The notes beneath the pieces are model-generated. The model was given only the letters and a program-made list of their open reading frames with translations, made no database searches and was not told the DNA's origin. Position numbers and translations under genes: made by a program. Below, piece after piece: positions 1 to 11,038 of a DNA stretch of 64,000 nt (the stretch's first letter is position 1; each line of letters begins with the position of its first letter). Source of the stretch: Saussurea involucrata (lineage: Eukaryota > Streptophyta > Magnoliopsida > Asterales > Asteraceae); contig CM066325.1 of NCBI GenBank assembly GCA_033807775.1, positions 16,859,301 to 16,923,300 of the forward strand, in the 5' to 3' direction.

Positions 1-28
1 ATTTACTACGCATGCTCGATTGCTAGTC

Positions 29-430
29 TCATTTGCACTCAACACCAGCTTCAGCTGCACGACGTGGCTTACTTTTCCTCCTACTTCCAGTATGACGAAA
101 ACCATTAACCTGCGCTAATCCATTAGCGTTTGATCTTGTTCCAATCCCACTTTCCTCCTTCACTAAATCATCCTCTTCTTTCAATTGTTTGTTTCTTTTC
201 CTCTTCTTTCCATTCTCCATTACCTTCGCGTCTTTGTTTGATCCAACATCGTTCACATTCGCGTTCTCTTCATCTTCTATCTTTTCGACATCGTCTTCGA
301 TTTCATCCACCAATGGTTTCTGGGGCCTACCCCTTCTTTTTTGGGCTGGGATTCTTTCTTCTTCACCACTTCCAGTGTCATCATTGTTAGTTAAAGTGAA
401 CTTCTTCCCTTTTCCTCTACCCCTACCCAT
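29..430 (-). CDS. Small basic AT-hook-like plant protein of unknown function
   Basis: Single-exon frame of about 133 residues ending in TGA at 29-31. I chose the Met at 428-430 because the protein then begins MGRGRGKGKK; an in-frame Met five codons upstream is possible. The chain is highly charged: an AT-hook-like core (KRRGRPQKP) near residue 30, an acidic stretch rich in Glu/Asp, a basic KKRKRNK patch that could be a nuclear localisation signal, and a C-terminus RRKSKPRRAAEAGVECK. I recall this N- and C-terminal signature from conserved, uncharacterised plant proteins. DNA binding and nuclear location are inferred from the AT-hook and basic patches. The frame is intact with no sign of decay. 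Upstream DNA has TC tracts and a telo-box, as in many plant 5' UTRs, which supports a live gene. Confidence 0.72.
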   Translation of the reverse strand: MGRGRGKGKKFTLTNNDDTGSGEEERIPAQKRRGRPQKPLVDEIEDDVEKIEDEENANVNDVGSNKDAKVMENGKKRKRNKQLKEEDDLVKEESGIGTRSNANGLAQVNGFRHTGSRRKSKPRRAAEAGVECK

Positions 431-1340
431 TTTTACAGCAATCAAGATTCAATAAACTCAGAGTTCCAGAGACATATTCTGCCAAATCAAAAGGAAAAGA
501 GACCTTAATAAAGATTCAATTTTTATCAAGAAAACTTTAAAAATATTCAAATCCAAATAATGGGTATATACTAAAACTTAAAAATCAATTCAGATGTGTA
601 AATATATGATCAACTGAATAACATAAAAACCCTAAAGAAAAGAAAAAAGATAGGCAGTAGTTGTCTAAAGATTAGGGAAGAACAAAACAATCAGAGAATA
701 AAGCATAATCTTTTATGAATTACAAGCGATAAGATCTATGAAAAGGGGGCATAACTTGATCAGAAGACAAGATCTCAGAAATAAGAACAGAAAATAAAGC
801 AAAAACCAGATGCAATATCTTTGACTTGCAAAACCCAACAGCTGTAGAATCTTTAAGCTGGAAAACAATGACCATAAATCAAATCAGATTAGAAAGACAC
901 TAACCATGTGAGATATATCAATCAATCAAAGAATCTGTCAACAGGTGAAACGTATGTTTTCAACAGGTTGTGTTCTTCGATAGTTGAAGAAAATTGAAGA
1001 AAAATTGCGTCTTTAACACAAGATAGATAGTGATTTGGGGATTGAATGAATGAGGATCAGATGGTAGAGAGATAGAGATAGAGATAGAGAGAGAGAGAGA
1101 GAGAGATTTTGAAAAGGAGTGGTCCCAAAGTAAGAGAGAATGGGCAGATACAGTAAGCAGATATGGAAGAAGATGATGCAGAGAGAGAGAGAGAGAGAGA
1201 GATTTGTTTGTGTATGTGAGAATTTAGTCTGTAATGTTGAAATGGGTATGGTGTAGGGTGTGCAGTTGTGTGTGTGGAAATCTTGGAGAGGACTCAGAGG
1301 GTAGATTTGGTCAAGGGTTGGGAAAGAGAGATGTTGATGT
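431..1340 (-). promoter_or_regulatory. 5' leader and promoter region of the AT-hook-like gene
   Basis: No coding frame. Read on the minus strand it contains TC/CT microsatellites (GA tracts at about 1070-1106 and 1182-1202) and a telo-box-like AAACCCTAA at 627-635. Both are common in 5' UTRs and proximal promoters of housekeeping-type plant genes. The length suggests a leader intron, but I cannot fix splice sites or a transcription start from sequence alone. Confidence 0.4.
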
Positions 1341-1380
1341 TGTCATCACTTGCTAACTAATAAATTCTTCTTAGGAAAAA

Positions 1381-1560
1381 GAGTGAACTACAATTTTTAG
1401 TCCCTATGATTTATATAGAGCTACAAAAATTGTCCCTAGGCTTTATTAAATGTAAAAATAGTCCCTGATGTTAACTCTGCTAAGAAATATCTGTTAAGTA
1501 AGGAGAATTATAGTCTTTTCACGTCGTATTTTATCAAATAATTTTTGATGTAAACATCCT
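1381..1560 (+). mobile_element. Single Mutator-like terminal repeat (diverged)
   Basis: The stretch begins GAGTGAACTACAATTTTTAG and repeats the 'gtccct' motif at spaced intervals. It closely resembles the terminal repeats at 43690 and 44266, which begin GAGTAAATTAC or GAATAAATTAC. No opposing copy or 9-bp duplication of 1372-1380 was found, so this is one end or a relic. From about 1560 to 2400 I see only AT-rich sequence without genes. Confidence 0.45.
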
Positions 1561-2402
1561 TAACCCCATCTATCTTCTTCTTTTTATGGTCGCCCTATAG
1601 TTTGTAAACCCTCTCTATTAGTCTTAACAATCGGATTTGTAAATAATACAAATAGATATCTGACTAGTAAACACTTAGAAATAAACTCTTAAGTTTTGCC
1701 ACAAAAATAGTCTTAATATCAGATAAGACCTAGTGTATCGGATTAGAGTGGTAATAAGATCTAAATTTGATGTCTCCAAAAGAAACAATCTTACACCATC
1801 GGATTAAGACCATCAGATCGATAACTTGTAATCCGATAGAAACTCTTAGCAACCATCGGATTACTTGCCTTTATCGGATTTCATATACTGATTTGAATTA
1901 TTCCAAATGTTTATCATCTAACAGGACTCTACTTCATAAATGTCTATGACTGAAAACTGTTGTATAACTTATACTTCAAAATAGACAAAATAAGATTTTT
2001 ACTTTTAAAATTCTTGTAACTATCTATATTGATCCAAAGTGTAAAGAACCTTCAACAAAGTTGAGAGCAGTTGAAGAGTGGCTAAGATTGTCATAAAGTG
2101 GATTGGTTTGTCATCTATTTAAAGAAGAACAATACAAAATATAATCAGTGTGTAGTCTGAAAAATACTACTACTGGTAAGCCGAAATTCGAAGTGCAAAT
2201 TTGTCCAATAAGTATGGTTCACCAACTCTTCCTGACTCTCATCTTAGTATGAGAACATGCAAAAGCATGTAAGCCAAAGTATGTTTTAAAGCATTATTTT
2301 ATTAGTGCTAATGATATTTTACTGTTCCCTCTATATATGAAGGGATGTGAAAGGGTTAACAAATGTGTACATCATCTTAAAAGCCCGAAGTGAAAAGTAC
2401 AA

Positions 2403-2403
<1 letters not shown>

Positions 2404-2449
<46 letters not shown>

Positions 2450-2470
2450 TATAGAGAGAGAGAGAGAGAT
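2404..2470. repeat. Compound (TA)n-(GA)n microsatellite
   Basis: About 32 bases of TA repeat run directly into GA repeats interrupted once by TATA. Simple sequence only. Confidence 0.9.
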
Positions 2471-3695
2471 TTTGCAACCCTTAAAAGGTTACAACCTTTG
2501 CAACCTAGGGTAGATTAGGGATTTGGTTAATATTTTTTATTTTATTTCTTCATTTAAGTAACACCGCTTTTTTTTGGAAATGATTTAATTTGTATTGCAT
2601 TTTATTTATGGCATTTATCTTTTTGAGATACTTTTTAAAATCATCTTGTTCATGGGTTTTCGCCAATTTTTTCATTGATTGTAATATGCCATTTTTTATA
2701 ATTAAATATAGTTTAATCGAAATTGAAGTTTTATCTCTGAATAGAATTCACCATTCTCCTCATATATTCCAGATCCATTCAGTTTGTCACGTTCCACATT
2801 CATCGAGTTCATCGACCTAGATCCTTGGTTTGAATTTTCCATCAACAAATCGCACCTGTAAGCATTCAACAATTTAATACTATATTTAGTTGATCGATTA
2901 AGATCCGCGTTATCGATTCATCTTCTCTTTGGATTTTTCATCAACAAATCGTCCCAATAAACATTCAATGATCTATATCCTGGTCTGGATTCATCTTCTG
3001 TTCCATGTATTGATTCTGAGTTTAATCTTCTGTTTCATCAATGGATTAATCATCGTCTACCATGAAATCATTTGAACCGTTAATTCATCGGTGGTTCTTG
3101 ACAATGACGATGATGCAACTTTTAAACATTAATTGAAATCAATTGCATTACTTTAGGTTCATGTAATGCAACCGGAAAGCATTACTGAATTCAAATGCAT
3201 TCCATGATTGGATAAATTAAAGTAATGCAACTGGAAAGCATTACATGAATTCAAATCACTACTAGAAAATTCAAAATTTCCAACCATGAATTCCAATGCA
3301 TTCCATGATTGGGTAAATTAATTAAAACGATGTATTTGATTGTTGAAAGCCAAAATGATTTCGAAGTAGTATAAGAAAAAAAAACCAGTAGAATCCATTG
3401 ATAGTTACTTAATTAAAAAATTAAGATAATTACTATAATTAAGTGTTCTAATTAAGATCATGATGTGAACAAAATCCCATGCAAATCTCATACGTGACGA
3501 TGAAAAATAAGAAATAAAAAATAAAAACAATAAATTCTAATTTCCTAAACTACCCTTTAACGCCTTACTTTTTTATAATTTTTTTTTTAAAAAGATTTGA
3601 ATTCATTTAGTCACAACCGTAGATTATTCTATGAATGGATAAGATGTGGGTCGTAAGGGTTGTAAGATTTAATAGGGTTGCAAATTAAACCACCC
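2470..3695. mobile_element. Possible terminal-inverted-repeat element without coding capacity
   Basis: The left side reads ttttgcaacccttaaaagg. The right side, reverse complemented, contains tttgcaaccctattaaatc followed by ttacaaccctta. These imperfect inverted ends enclose about 1.2 kb of AT-rich DNA with no usable frame. Short internal repeats (variants of gcattacatgaattcaaatc) occur around 3160-3310. No target duplication is convincing, so superfamily is not assigned. Confidence 0.35.
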
Positions 3696-3947
3696 CTAAA
3701 AGGTTGAAACCAATGAAACCCTCGTCTCCACTCTTGATCTAATCTGCTAAATATTTTTGCTTTTTATTTATTTTTATTATCCGGAGGGGTAGTTAGGTAA
3801 TTTTAAAATTCCGATTATTTTAAAATATTTATTAATTATGATTTAAAATAATCATCTCCTAATTTTATGCTAGGTGTATCTTTGTAAACATGGTAATACG
3901 GTTATTTCAATTTCAAACGTGATTTTGTTTAATTATAATAAGAATAA

Positions 3948-4135
3948 GAGTAAACTCTACTTTTGGTCTCTGAGGTATAGTGATTTCTTTTAAACAAATA
4001 CATGTGGTTTCATAAGTCAAGTTGTGGTACCCATGGTTTTGATTTTACGCTAGATTCGGGGTCTGGTCACTAACGGGGTTAAATGGCTTCGTTAGTGTCA
4101 GGGGTAATTTCGTCTTTTCACTATTTCCCTCCTAT
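3948..4135 (+). mobile_element. Mutator-like terminal repeat next to the GRF gene
   Basis: Begins GAGTAAACTCTACTTTTGG and continues with spaced 'ggtc' phrases and the 'aacggggttaaatgg' and 'cgttagtg' block, which parallels the terminal repeats of the elements at 43690 and 44266. It ends about 110 bases before the GRF gene start. The opposite end was not found, so whether the GRF gene lies inside a transposon is open. Confidence 0.45.
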
Positions 4136-4243
4136 TTTAACCCGCCTTCCTTCTTCTTCTTCTTCACTTCATTCCTTCTGTTAACTTCATCTTCTTCCTT
4201 CCTCCTCCTTTGTCGATTCAAGACTTCTTCATCTTTAACAATC

Positions 4244-4611
4244 ATGGTGCTATGTTATTATGGATGTGAAGCAGCTGTGAAAACATCATGGACCACCGCA
4301 AATCCTGGTCGAAGGTTCTATACATGTGGAAGACTGGTACAGTATTACGATTTTCTACATTTTCTGCAAGTAATCATGCTTAGCTAATAAAAGTTAGTTT
4401 TTTCTGTTAACAGGGCCAATGTTCCTTTTTTGGGTGGTTTGATCCACCTATTTGTTCAAGGTCCATTGATGTCATTCTTGGGCTACTCAAAGCCAAAAAC
4501 AGAGCTGAAGAATGTGTCAGAGAGAAAGATAGGGAAATTTTGAAGTTGAATCTGCTCTTGGTCATCACTTGGAGTTTATTTGTGTATTTCATGCATTTAG
4601 CCTTGACATGA
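4244..4611 (+). CDS. Two-exon GRF-type zinc-finger protein with C-terminal hydrophobic segment
   Basis: Exon 1 is 4244-4336 and exon 2 is 4414-4611, joined across a 77-bp phase-0 intron with GT and AG borders. The product is 96 residues. Exon 1 gives MVLCYYGC, then TSWTTANPGRRFYTCGRL; exon 2 continues GQCSFFGWFDPP. The spaced cysteines with the NPGRRFY and FF.W.D signature define the plant GRF zinc finger. A short coiled-coil-like Lys/Glu stretch follows, then a hydrophobic tail (LLLVITWSLFVYFMHLAL) likely to be a membrane anchor. Small GRF-plus-anchor proteins are common in plants and mostly uncharacterised; GRF fingers elsewhere bind single-stranded nucleic acid. A Mutator-like terminal repeat lies just upstream, so the gene may be transposon-borne. 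Splice sites are predicted by eye. Confidence 0.6.
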
Positions 4612-4623
4612 TCTGTTTTTGTG

Positions 4624-4760
4624 TATGGGTTAGCTTTTGGGGAACAATGCATACATTTAGGGGATGGTATATTAGTGTTCTTAATGATGTGGATGGTATA
4701 AAACTAGGTGTGTATGGGTTAGCATTTGGGGAACAAAGGCAAAGGCAAAGGCAAAGGTGT
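4624..4760 (+). repeat. Imperfect direct duplication and AAAGGC repeat behind the GRF gene
   Basis: The phrase gtgtatgggttagc followed by tttggggaacaa occurs twice, at about 4621 and 4710, and then runs into four tandem aaaggc units ending near 4757. It looks like slippage or remnant transposon sequence. Confidence 0.6.
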
Positions 4761-4983
4761 CGCTGAAGACGACAATCTGATGATCTTGCTTCAAAAGCCA
4801 TGTCGTCAGGTACACTACTTCTTCTTTCCTTACACTGCATCCCTCCTCTATCCCTTCTCAATCTCAGTTCTCCTCTCCATAAAACCTCTATACACTTAAA
4901 CCCCATTCTTTTCTCTATCTCTTTTCTTCCCAAATCTTATTCAAAAGATCGCTGTGTTTCAGCTAGTCCTCTCCCCTGCTTGA

Positions 4984-6212
4984 GGATCCAGCTGAAACTA
5001 CCGTTGAAGAAATAATTCCAGCTGCAACTACTGCTGAAGAAATAATCCCAGTCTTGGATTTAATCACCGAGACTGATGAACCTGAAGAACAATTTCTCTC
5101 TCATAAGCACAGACCTTCCTTGGCTCCACAAAAGCTGAGTGAAGAGGATCAGAAAAGGAGAGAAGAAATGATTAAGAAACTTGAGGCTCAGCGAATAATC
5201 CTCCCTCGCTCCAAAGTCACTCCTGTTCCTACAAAGTTCAGGATATCAAAGCAAGAATTCGCTGATCACCTCAGAGCTGAAAGATTACTCGCCGAAAGAA
5301 AGGAAGCTGAAGAAAAAGATAAGGCCCTCGCCATCCAACTTGTCCAAGAATCGGTGAATGACCCCAAGCTGAAAAGAACTCCCATTGAAGTCCAACGTCA
5401 GCTATGGGAAGATGCCTAGAAGATCGTCGAAAAGAAGACAAATGTATCTCAATCCACCCTGAAATGGTGTAAAGAGAAACTACATTTTCGATATCGAGCT
5501 GCAAGAATCAACAAGGTACACATCACTGGAAGATCAACCATTAGAGTACCAATTGTTGAAGTCCAGCTATTCAGAGAAAACGGCCAAACTGAAACCTTCT
5601 ATGCTGATGCCATCACGAAGTATGGTCTCTCTGAATGGTTGGAGATCAGAATAGCCATTCAGAATTCACGCTCAAAGTACAAAAAGATCATGTCGAAAAA
5701 CTTCTAAATCGACAGATCGACTTGGTTTCATCTGTTGTGGATATTCCTCCTCCTGCCGCTCCAACGCTGAAAAGAAAAAGGGCCTCTACAAAGAAAAAGA
5801 TACAACCATCAGATTCAGGTCACCCATCCGAAATGAAACAGGTATTGGTTTCTCTCGCGCTGAAGTACTTGGTCCTGAACCTGATCTCTCTGCCCTCGAC
5901 ACATCTCTGCCACCTGGTGAACGCTTCGTCCCTGGTAAAGTCATAAGCAATCCTTACGGTATATTCTTTATTGACTATGATGGACGACAACGTTTTCAAC
6001 GTATCTCTGAGCTATCCATCACTCCAATCGAACAGCTCAGAGATCTCATCTATTGGTGTGGATTCAGAGATGACCTTCTCGGACATTTCATGAAACCCTT
6101 GATCTACAAGGAAGCCCAAGAAAGAAGAAATCAGGGAAAAGAAGTCCCTGACTGGATGGTCCCTACGACAAAGACCCTTGATGAACTTCTCATTAAGGAA
6201 GAACCTCTATAG
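4984..6212 (+). pseudogene. Extra 3' open reading frame of a Copia retrotransposon (decayed)
   Basis: Conceptual reading gives a charged protein that starts with PAETTVEEII and PAATTAEEII repeats, then EEDQKRREEMIKKLEAQR, a Lys/Glu-rich coiled-coil-like stretch, TFYADAITKYGLSEWLEI, a basic KRKRASTKKK patch, and a C-terminus ending LLIKEEPL with a TAG at 6210-6212. It is broken by a stop at 5417-5419 and by frameshifts near 5660 and 5850. I recall similar proteins encoded between pol and the 3' LTR of Copia elements in composite plants; the function of that ORF is not established. It is followed by a polypurine tract and LTR, which fits that position. The gag-pol part and 5' LTR of this copy are missing. 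Confidence 0.6.
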
Positions 6213-6469
6213 CTGATAGGATCGCCCTGTTCTTCTATCTTTATCAGCTAATATCTTCTGTACTTGTAATTTAAATTTGCTGTACTTGTGATCTTTCCAC
6301 TTCCCTCTGTAATCTTATACGAAGTTTAAAGAAAGATTTCAGCGAATGTACTTTACTCCATAAGTACTAAAAAGATCCGAGAAAACAGTAAAAGGGACAA
6401 ATATTTTATGAGTTCTTTTTATCCTTATGTTTTCATACTTAGCAATTTTCTCTGTTGCTATGTCATAAT

Positions 6470-7505
6470 CAAATAGGGGGAGATTGTTGATCCAAACCCT
6501 AAGTGATTTGATAATGACACTCTCCATTCAACTTAGTGAAAATTGTAAGTAAACAATATGTATAAGAGTTTCACTATCGCTGATAAGTACTAAGACTGTT
6601 TCAGTACCGCTGATAGGAACTATCGATCTTTAGTTTAGACATTCAGCGAACACTGTTCATCCAGTAGAACTGAGCCTGTTCAGTCTCTGTGATGATCGCT
6701 GATAATTTGTTCAGCGTAACTGTTCACCATATATAGCTCTGAGCCTGTTCAGTCCTATTGGTGATCGCTGATAACTTAGTTGTTTACTTATGATCCCTGA
6801 AGACAAGTTTCACGTTAACATAGGTTCTACGCTGAAGTCGAAGATCAAGCTCAAGAACCAGCGACAAGTCTTCTAATGAACTAATGCGGATATCAGCAAA
6901 GTCACGGATTTGTCCACTCAACGTGAAGTATCAAGTAGAAGACTTCAGCAATCGCTGAACTTTATCATTTGCTGATAAAGTACTGACTCAACGAAAGCTG
7001 ATCATGAAGTCTCCGTACAAGTTACTATTGTCTTAACCTCCCTCTCACGTCTCCGTACGAAATGTCAGAACATACATCCTTATTGTCTGAAATCGTACAC
7101 CAACTCTGATTCTACACTGTAAACCATGTGGCTACTAAAGTTGTCTACAAAGATCAACCAATCAGCTGATGCCACGTGTAAAGTAAAACCGCCATGCATT
7201 AAATGCATGTAGTATAAAAGAAGAACCCTACTTTAGTTTTTAAAGTGCGCTCTCACTTATCTTAAGTGCCCGACCATCTTCTTATCTCTTTGAGTTAGGT
7301 TATTATTCGTAATTTCCTTATCCCCTTCTAGTGCAAGAAACTTAGTGTTCTTAACTTGTTTAGATTAGGCTTAGCCCTTATCTTGTTCCGCAACAAGTTG
7401 TAAATTGTTTTATGATTTATCAATAAACAATTTAGAAAAGTAAAAGTCGTGTGTTTGTATTCAACCCCCCTTCTATAAACTTGTATAACCCTCTCGGGAC
7501 CAACA
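6470..7505 (+). mobile_element. Polypurine tract and 3' LTR of the truncated Copia
   Basis: A purine tract (aaataggggg, about 6471-6480, then agat) is followed by an LTR beginning TGTTGATCC at 6485 and ending CCAACA at 7505, about 1.02 kb. Inside are a TATAAAAG box at 7213-7220 and an AATAAA-type signal near 7421, in the order expected for U3, R and U5. The U3 part carries imperfect repeats built on 'gctgataa' and 'gagcctgttcagtc' between about 6580 and 6775, likely transcriptional control repeats. The sequence directly after 7505 is the integrase tail of another Copia, so this element inserted there and later lost its left half. Confidence 0.75.
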
Positions 7506-7506
7506 A

Positions 7507-8591
7507 GACGTGAATCGAAAAAACTTGATGACAAAAGTTTTAAATGTGTATTTCTAGGAGTCAGTGAAGAATCCAAGGCTTATAGAATGTATGATCCAGA
7601 AGCAAAAAAAGATCATCATCAGCCGTGACGTTGTGTTTGAAGAAGAAGGAAAATGAAGCTGGGATAAACCAAAAGAAGGGGAGAGCAGACATGTATTGGA
7701 GTGGAATGAATCTAAAGAAACAATTAAAGAAGAAGAAGAGGAACCTGAAACAATTGAAGAAGAAGAGGAACTTGTTGCTGAAGAAGACATACTTGAAGAA
7801 GAAACCGATGGCAACTTAAACGCACCTGTCGGTGTCAGTGACAACCCAGACTCACTGTTTTCTAATATTGCAGGTGAAACTAGTGTGAACACACAAGGAA
7901 GGAAAAAACGAAGACAAGGCTGGATGGAAGACTATGTGGTTGGCGAAGGACCGACCGATAAAGAAATCCAACAATTTGTCATGTTCACCTCATCAGATGA
8001 TCCTGTCACGTTTGAAGAAGCTGTCAAAAGTCCCCAATGGAGAGATGCCATGACCTTGGAGATTCAGGCTATTGAAAGAAACCAGACATGGGAGTTAACC
8101 GAGTTACCCAATGGAGCAAAAAAGATAGGCGTCAAATGGCTCTTCAAAACCAAGTTTAACGAGAAGGGTGAGGTGGACAAATTCAAAGCCCGGTTAGTGG
8201 CAAAGGGGTACGCTCAAAAGTACGGGGTCGATTACTACGAGATATTTGCTCTCGTTGCTCGATGGGACACTATTCGAGTTATCATAGCACTTGCAGCGAG
8301 TAGAAGTTGGCCGGTCTACCAACTTGACGTAAAAAGCGCTTTTCTGCACGGTGAAATCAATGAAGAGGTATTCATTGAGCAACCAAAAGGGTATGAGGTC
8401 AAGGGCGCTGAAAACAAGGTATACAAACTCAAGAAAGCATTGTACGGGCTCAAACAAGCTCCACGATCTTGGTTTAGTAAACTTGAGTCATACTTTATGG
8501 CTGAAGGATTCGAAAAATGCTCAAGTGAACATACCCTCTTTGTCAAACATGGAGAAAATGGAGCCATACTTATAGTCAGTGTATATGTAGA
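7507..8591 (+). pseudogene. Copia pol, 5' part: integrase tail and start of reverse transcriptase
   Basis: From 7513 the frame reads KKLDDKSFKCVFLGVSEESK, a Copia integrase C-terminus, then a one-base gain in an A-run near 7606 and a TGA at about 7653 where family members have Trp. From 7696 the frame is open: an acidic linker, then the Copia reverse transcriptase with WRDAMTLEIQAIERNQTWEL, KWLFKTKFNEKGEVDKFKAR, LVAKGYAQ, catalytic-region QLDVKSAFLHGEINEEVF, and KALYGLKQAPRSWF. It is interrupted exactly within the YVDD motif at 8591 by a solo LTR and resumes at 11039. The 5' end, including gag, protease and most of the integrase, is lost at the junction with the LTR ending at 7505. Confidence 0.88.
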
Positions 8592-9195
8592 TGTGACATC
8601 CTGGATTTTCAAATAATATTAATTTAATGAGAATTGGGATATACCTTATTTTGCGTAAACCTTGGATTATATGGAAGTTTTATAATTCATTGGGTTAAAA
8701 TGCAAGTGACCAAAGTTAAGTGTTAATTCTGGAATAAATGGAACTTGAGGGTGTATTGGGTCATTGGTGAATTGTGTGTTTGGATAAGAGGTTGAGAATG
8801 AGAAATATCTCATTCTTGGTTCTTTAAGTCGGCAGAGAGAAAGAGATAGAGAGAAAAGGGAAAAAGGAAGAAAGCAAGCTTTGATCATCAAATTGGTAAG
8901 GAAAGTGATCATGTTTTCTGATATAATTGTTATAGACGTTGGATTATAAATGAATCTGTGCTTGGATTAGGTTTTCAAAATCGTTCAAAACAGATGGGAG
9001 CAACAGATCGAGATTAAAGTGGGTTTTCTTCAAAGAGGTGAGTTCATTCGATTCTTTGTACAAATCAGTGTTTTTAAGTTATAGTAACCTTTATATATTT
9101 GTATGAACTGACTAAGGATTGATTAGAATGAGTAGATTGAACTGATTTCATGTTTTAAATCGATTTGAGGACTTGTTGAACGTACAGTACGCAAA

Positions 9196-9350
9196 ACCTT
9201 GAAAGTCCCGGTAGTGGCAAGTCCCGGTAGTGAAAGTCCCGGTAGTGGCAAGTCCCGGTAGTGGAAGTCCCGGTAGTGGCAAGTCCCGGTAGTTGGAAGT
9301 CCCGATAGAGACAAGTCCCGGTACAGGTGAGTCCCGGTACAGCATATCGG
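9196..9350 (+). repeat. GC-rich minisatellite within the solo LTR
   Basis: About ten copies of an approximately 15-18-base unit (aagtcccggtagtgg and variants) lie head to tail. Frames read through them are artefacts of the repeat. Confidence 0.9.
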
Positions 9351-9620
9351 GAGTTGAGTAAAGAAACCAGTATATCTAAATGGTATCAAAATTTGATATG
9401 GCTCAAGGATCTGATAAGTTACGTATCTAGAGGCCTTGTATTTTATGTATATTTCCGGATGTAATGAAATGTGTATTTATGTAAATCGTGGAAATATGCG
9501 ATTTAGGAATTGTGATGGGAATTATATAGCTTGAACACACATACCCTTGAAAAGTAGTATGTTAGGTTTATAGACTGCGCTAGTCGATGCTAGGCAGGAA
9601 TGTGTTAAGTGTAATGAATA

Positions 9621-9753
9621 AGGTTTGCTCATACTGAATGATATGAGGAATCTATACGAACTGAATGTGATTTGCTCATACTGAATGATATGAGGAATCT
9701 ATGGGGTATAATTATGATTGGCTCATACTGAATGATATGAGGAATCTATATTA
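9621..9753 (+). repeat. Three 47-bp tandem repeats within the solo LTR
   Basis: The phrase gctcatactgaatgatatg, followed by aggaatctat, begins at 9627, 9674 and 9721. The last half of each unit has diverged. Confidence 0.85.
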
Positions 9754-11038
9754 AGTAAATACCTGTTCGAGTTCAAATAGGTGGTATGGATCCATAGGCA
9801 CTAAGTTTGGTAATCACATGGAATAGGCGTGTGGTATTACTCGTTTAATCGTTATTCCAGTGTGTGTGGGAAATCATGGAATAGGCGTGTGGTATTAATC
9901 GTTATTCCTGATTTCTAAGGAAGAGAGTGAGGTTGACATAAGTACTTGTAATCTCTGCTTCCTTACTGATAAATGGGCGTGTGTAATCGCGATTTATTGG
10001 TGGAGAGCATTGATCTAGAATCTGTGAAGATTCGTAGTGTGGCTCTGGGGTATGATATGCCGATGGAATTGTTGTCAGTCATAGTCATGGAAGTGGATAA
10101 AATTGTGTAATAGGTCCATAGGCACTATGTTTGTTTTTGCTAGAAATAGGCATCCGGTCATCGGGGGCAACTTAGTACGGTCTAATGGGAACCGATTACT
10201 AGCCATTGACCAAAGGGATGTAATTTCTAGTGATGAGTGTACCTTGAATCATCGGGGGTCCCGGTTGTGTATCGCGATATATTAATCCCATTGGGACCAT
10301 TGATTCTGAGGTGGAGAGGACGTGAAATGTGGAATAGGCAGATTTTGATTTGTAATTCCCATTTCGAATGGAAGATTGGAGATTTCCATTGTTTTAGGGA
10401 AGATCGGAGATTTCCCAGTTGTGAAAGGAAGATTTGAGATAGGCATAAAGTAATTTGTAATCTCTACTTCCGGATTAAGAAATAGGCAGGTTTTGACTTG
10501 TAATTTCTTGAATAAGAGTATTAACCTTGAATATGGGATTGTTCACGGTAAACTCTTGGTAGTAATATTATGGCTAGATGAATTAGTCATAATTATGGAA
10601 GTGGGGTAGATTCCCAGTAGTGAAAGGAGTTGTTGTACGGTAAGAAAAGGAATAATCAGGTTTGTTGTAACTTGTTTACATTGATGTTTACAAATGTTAT
10701 CTTGGAAACGAATGTTCTCACTAGGCGTTGGCCTAATCGTTTCAAATGATGTTTTCTTACCAGGTACCAGCTCGGGGAGGTAAAGGGTTGTGGGACGAGC
10801 GTTTTGATATAGCAGAGGTGGATGAATTTAACAAAGAAGAGATTTTGATGGATTGATAGATAACTTGATTAATCTGGTTGTAGTGACATAATTAGATTGA
10901 TAGGTTATTTGAAGGATCTTGTAAAGTGAATATACTCTTGATGGTTAATCCACTGCCTGTTTTTATAAGTTGAAGTATTTATTGTCATAACCTGTTATAA
11001 CTTGAAGTTTAAATTGGCTAAGATTTTGGGGTGTTACA

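Larger units (their letters stand above)
8592..11038 (+). mobile_element. Solo LTR, probably Ty3/Gypsy, inserted in the Copia YVDD codons
   Basis: The inserted block starts TGTGACATCC and ends GGGTGTTACA, and is flanked on both sides by GTAGA (8587-8591 and 11039-11043). That is the 5-bp duplication expected for LTR retrotransposons. No internal domain, primer-binding site or second LTR is present, so it is a recombination-derived solo LTR of 2447 bp. The termini match those of the large LARD-like elements at 27675 and 55102, and such ends are usual in plant chromoviruses. It holds two repeat clusters listed separately. Confidence 0.85.

Noticed and set aside
3254..3275. CACTA transposon terminus (cactactagaaaa)
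   Set aside because: One short match without an opposing end or 3-bp duplication.
9196..9350. CRISPR-like array (also 19148-19527 and 53437-53660)
   Set aside because: Units are head to tail without unique spacers, and the sequence is a plant genome.
9123..9389. Thr/Gly-rich repeat protein
   Set aside because: It is the cccggtagt minisatellite of the solo LTR read in several frames.
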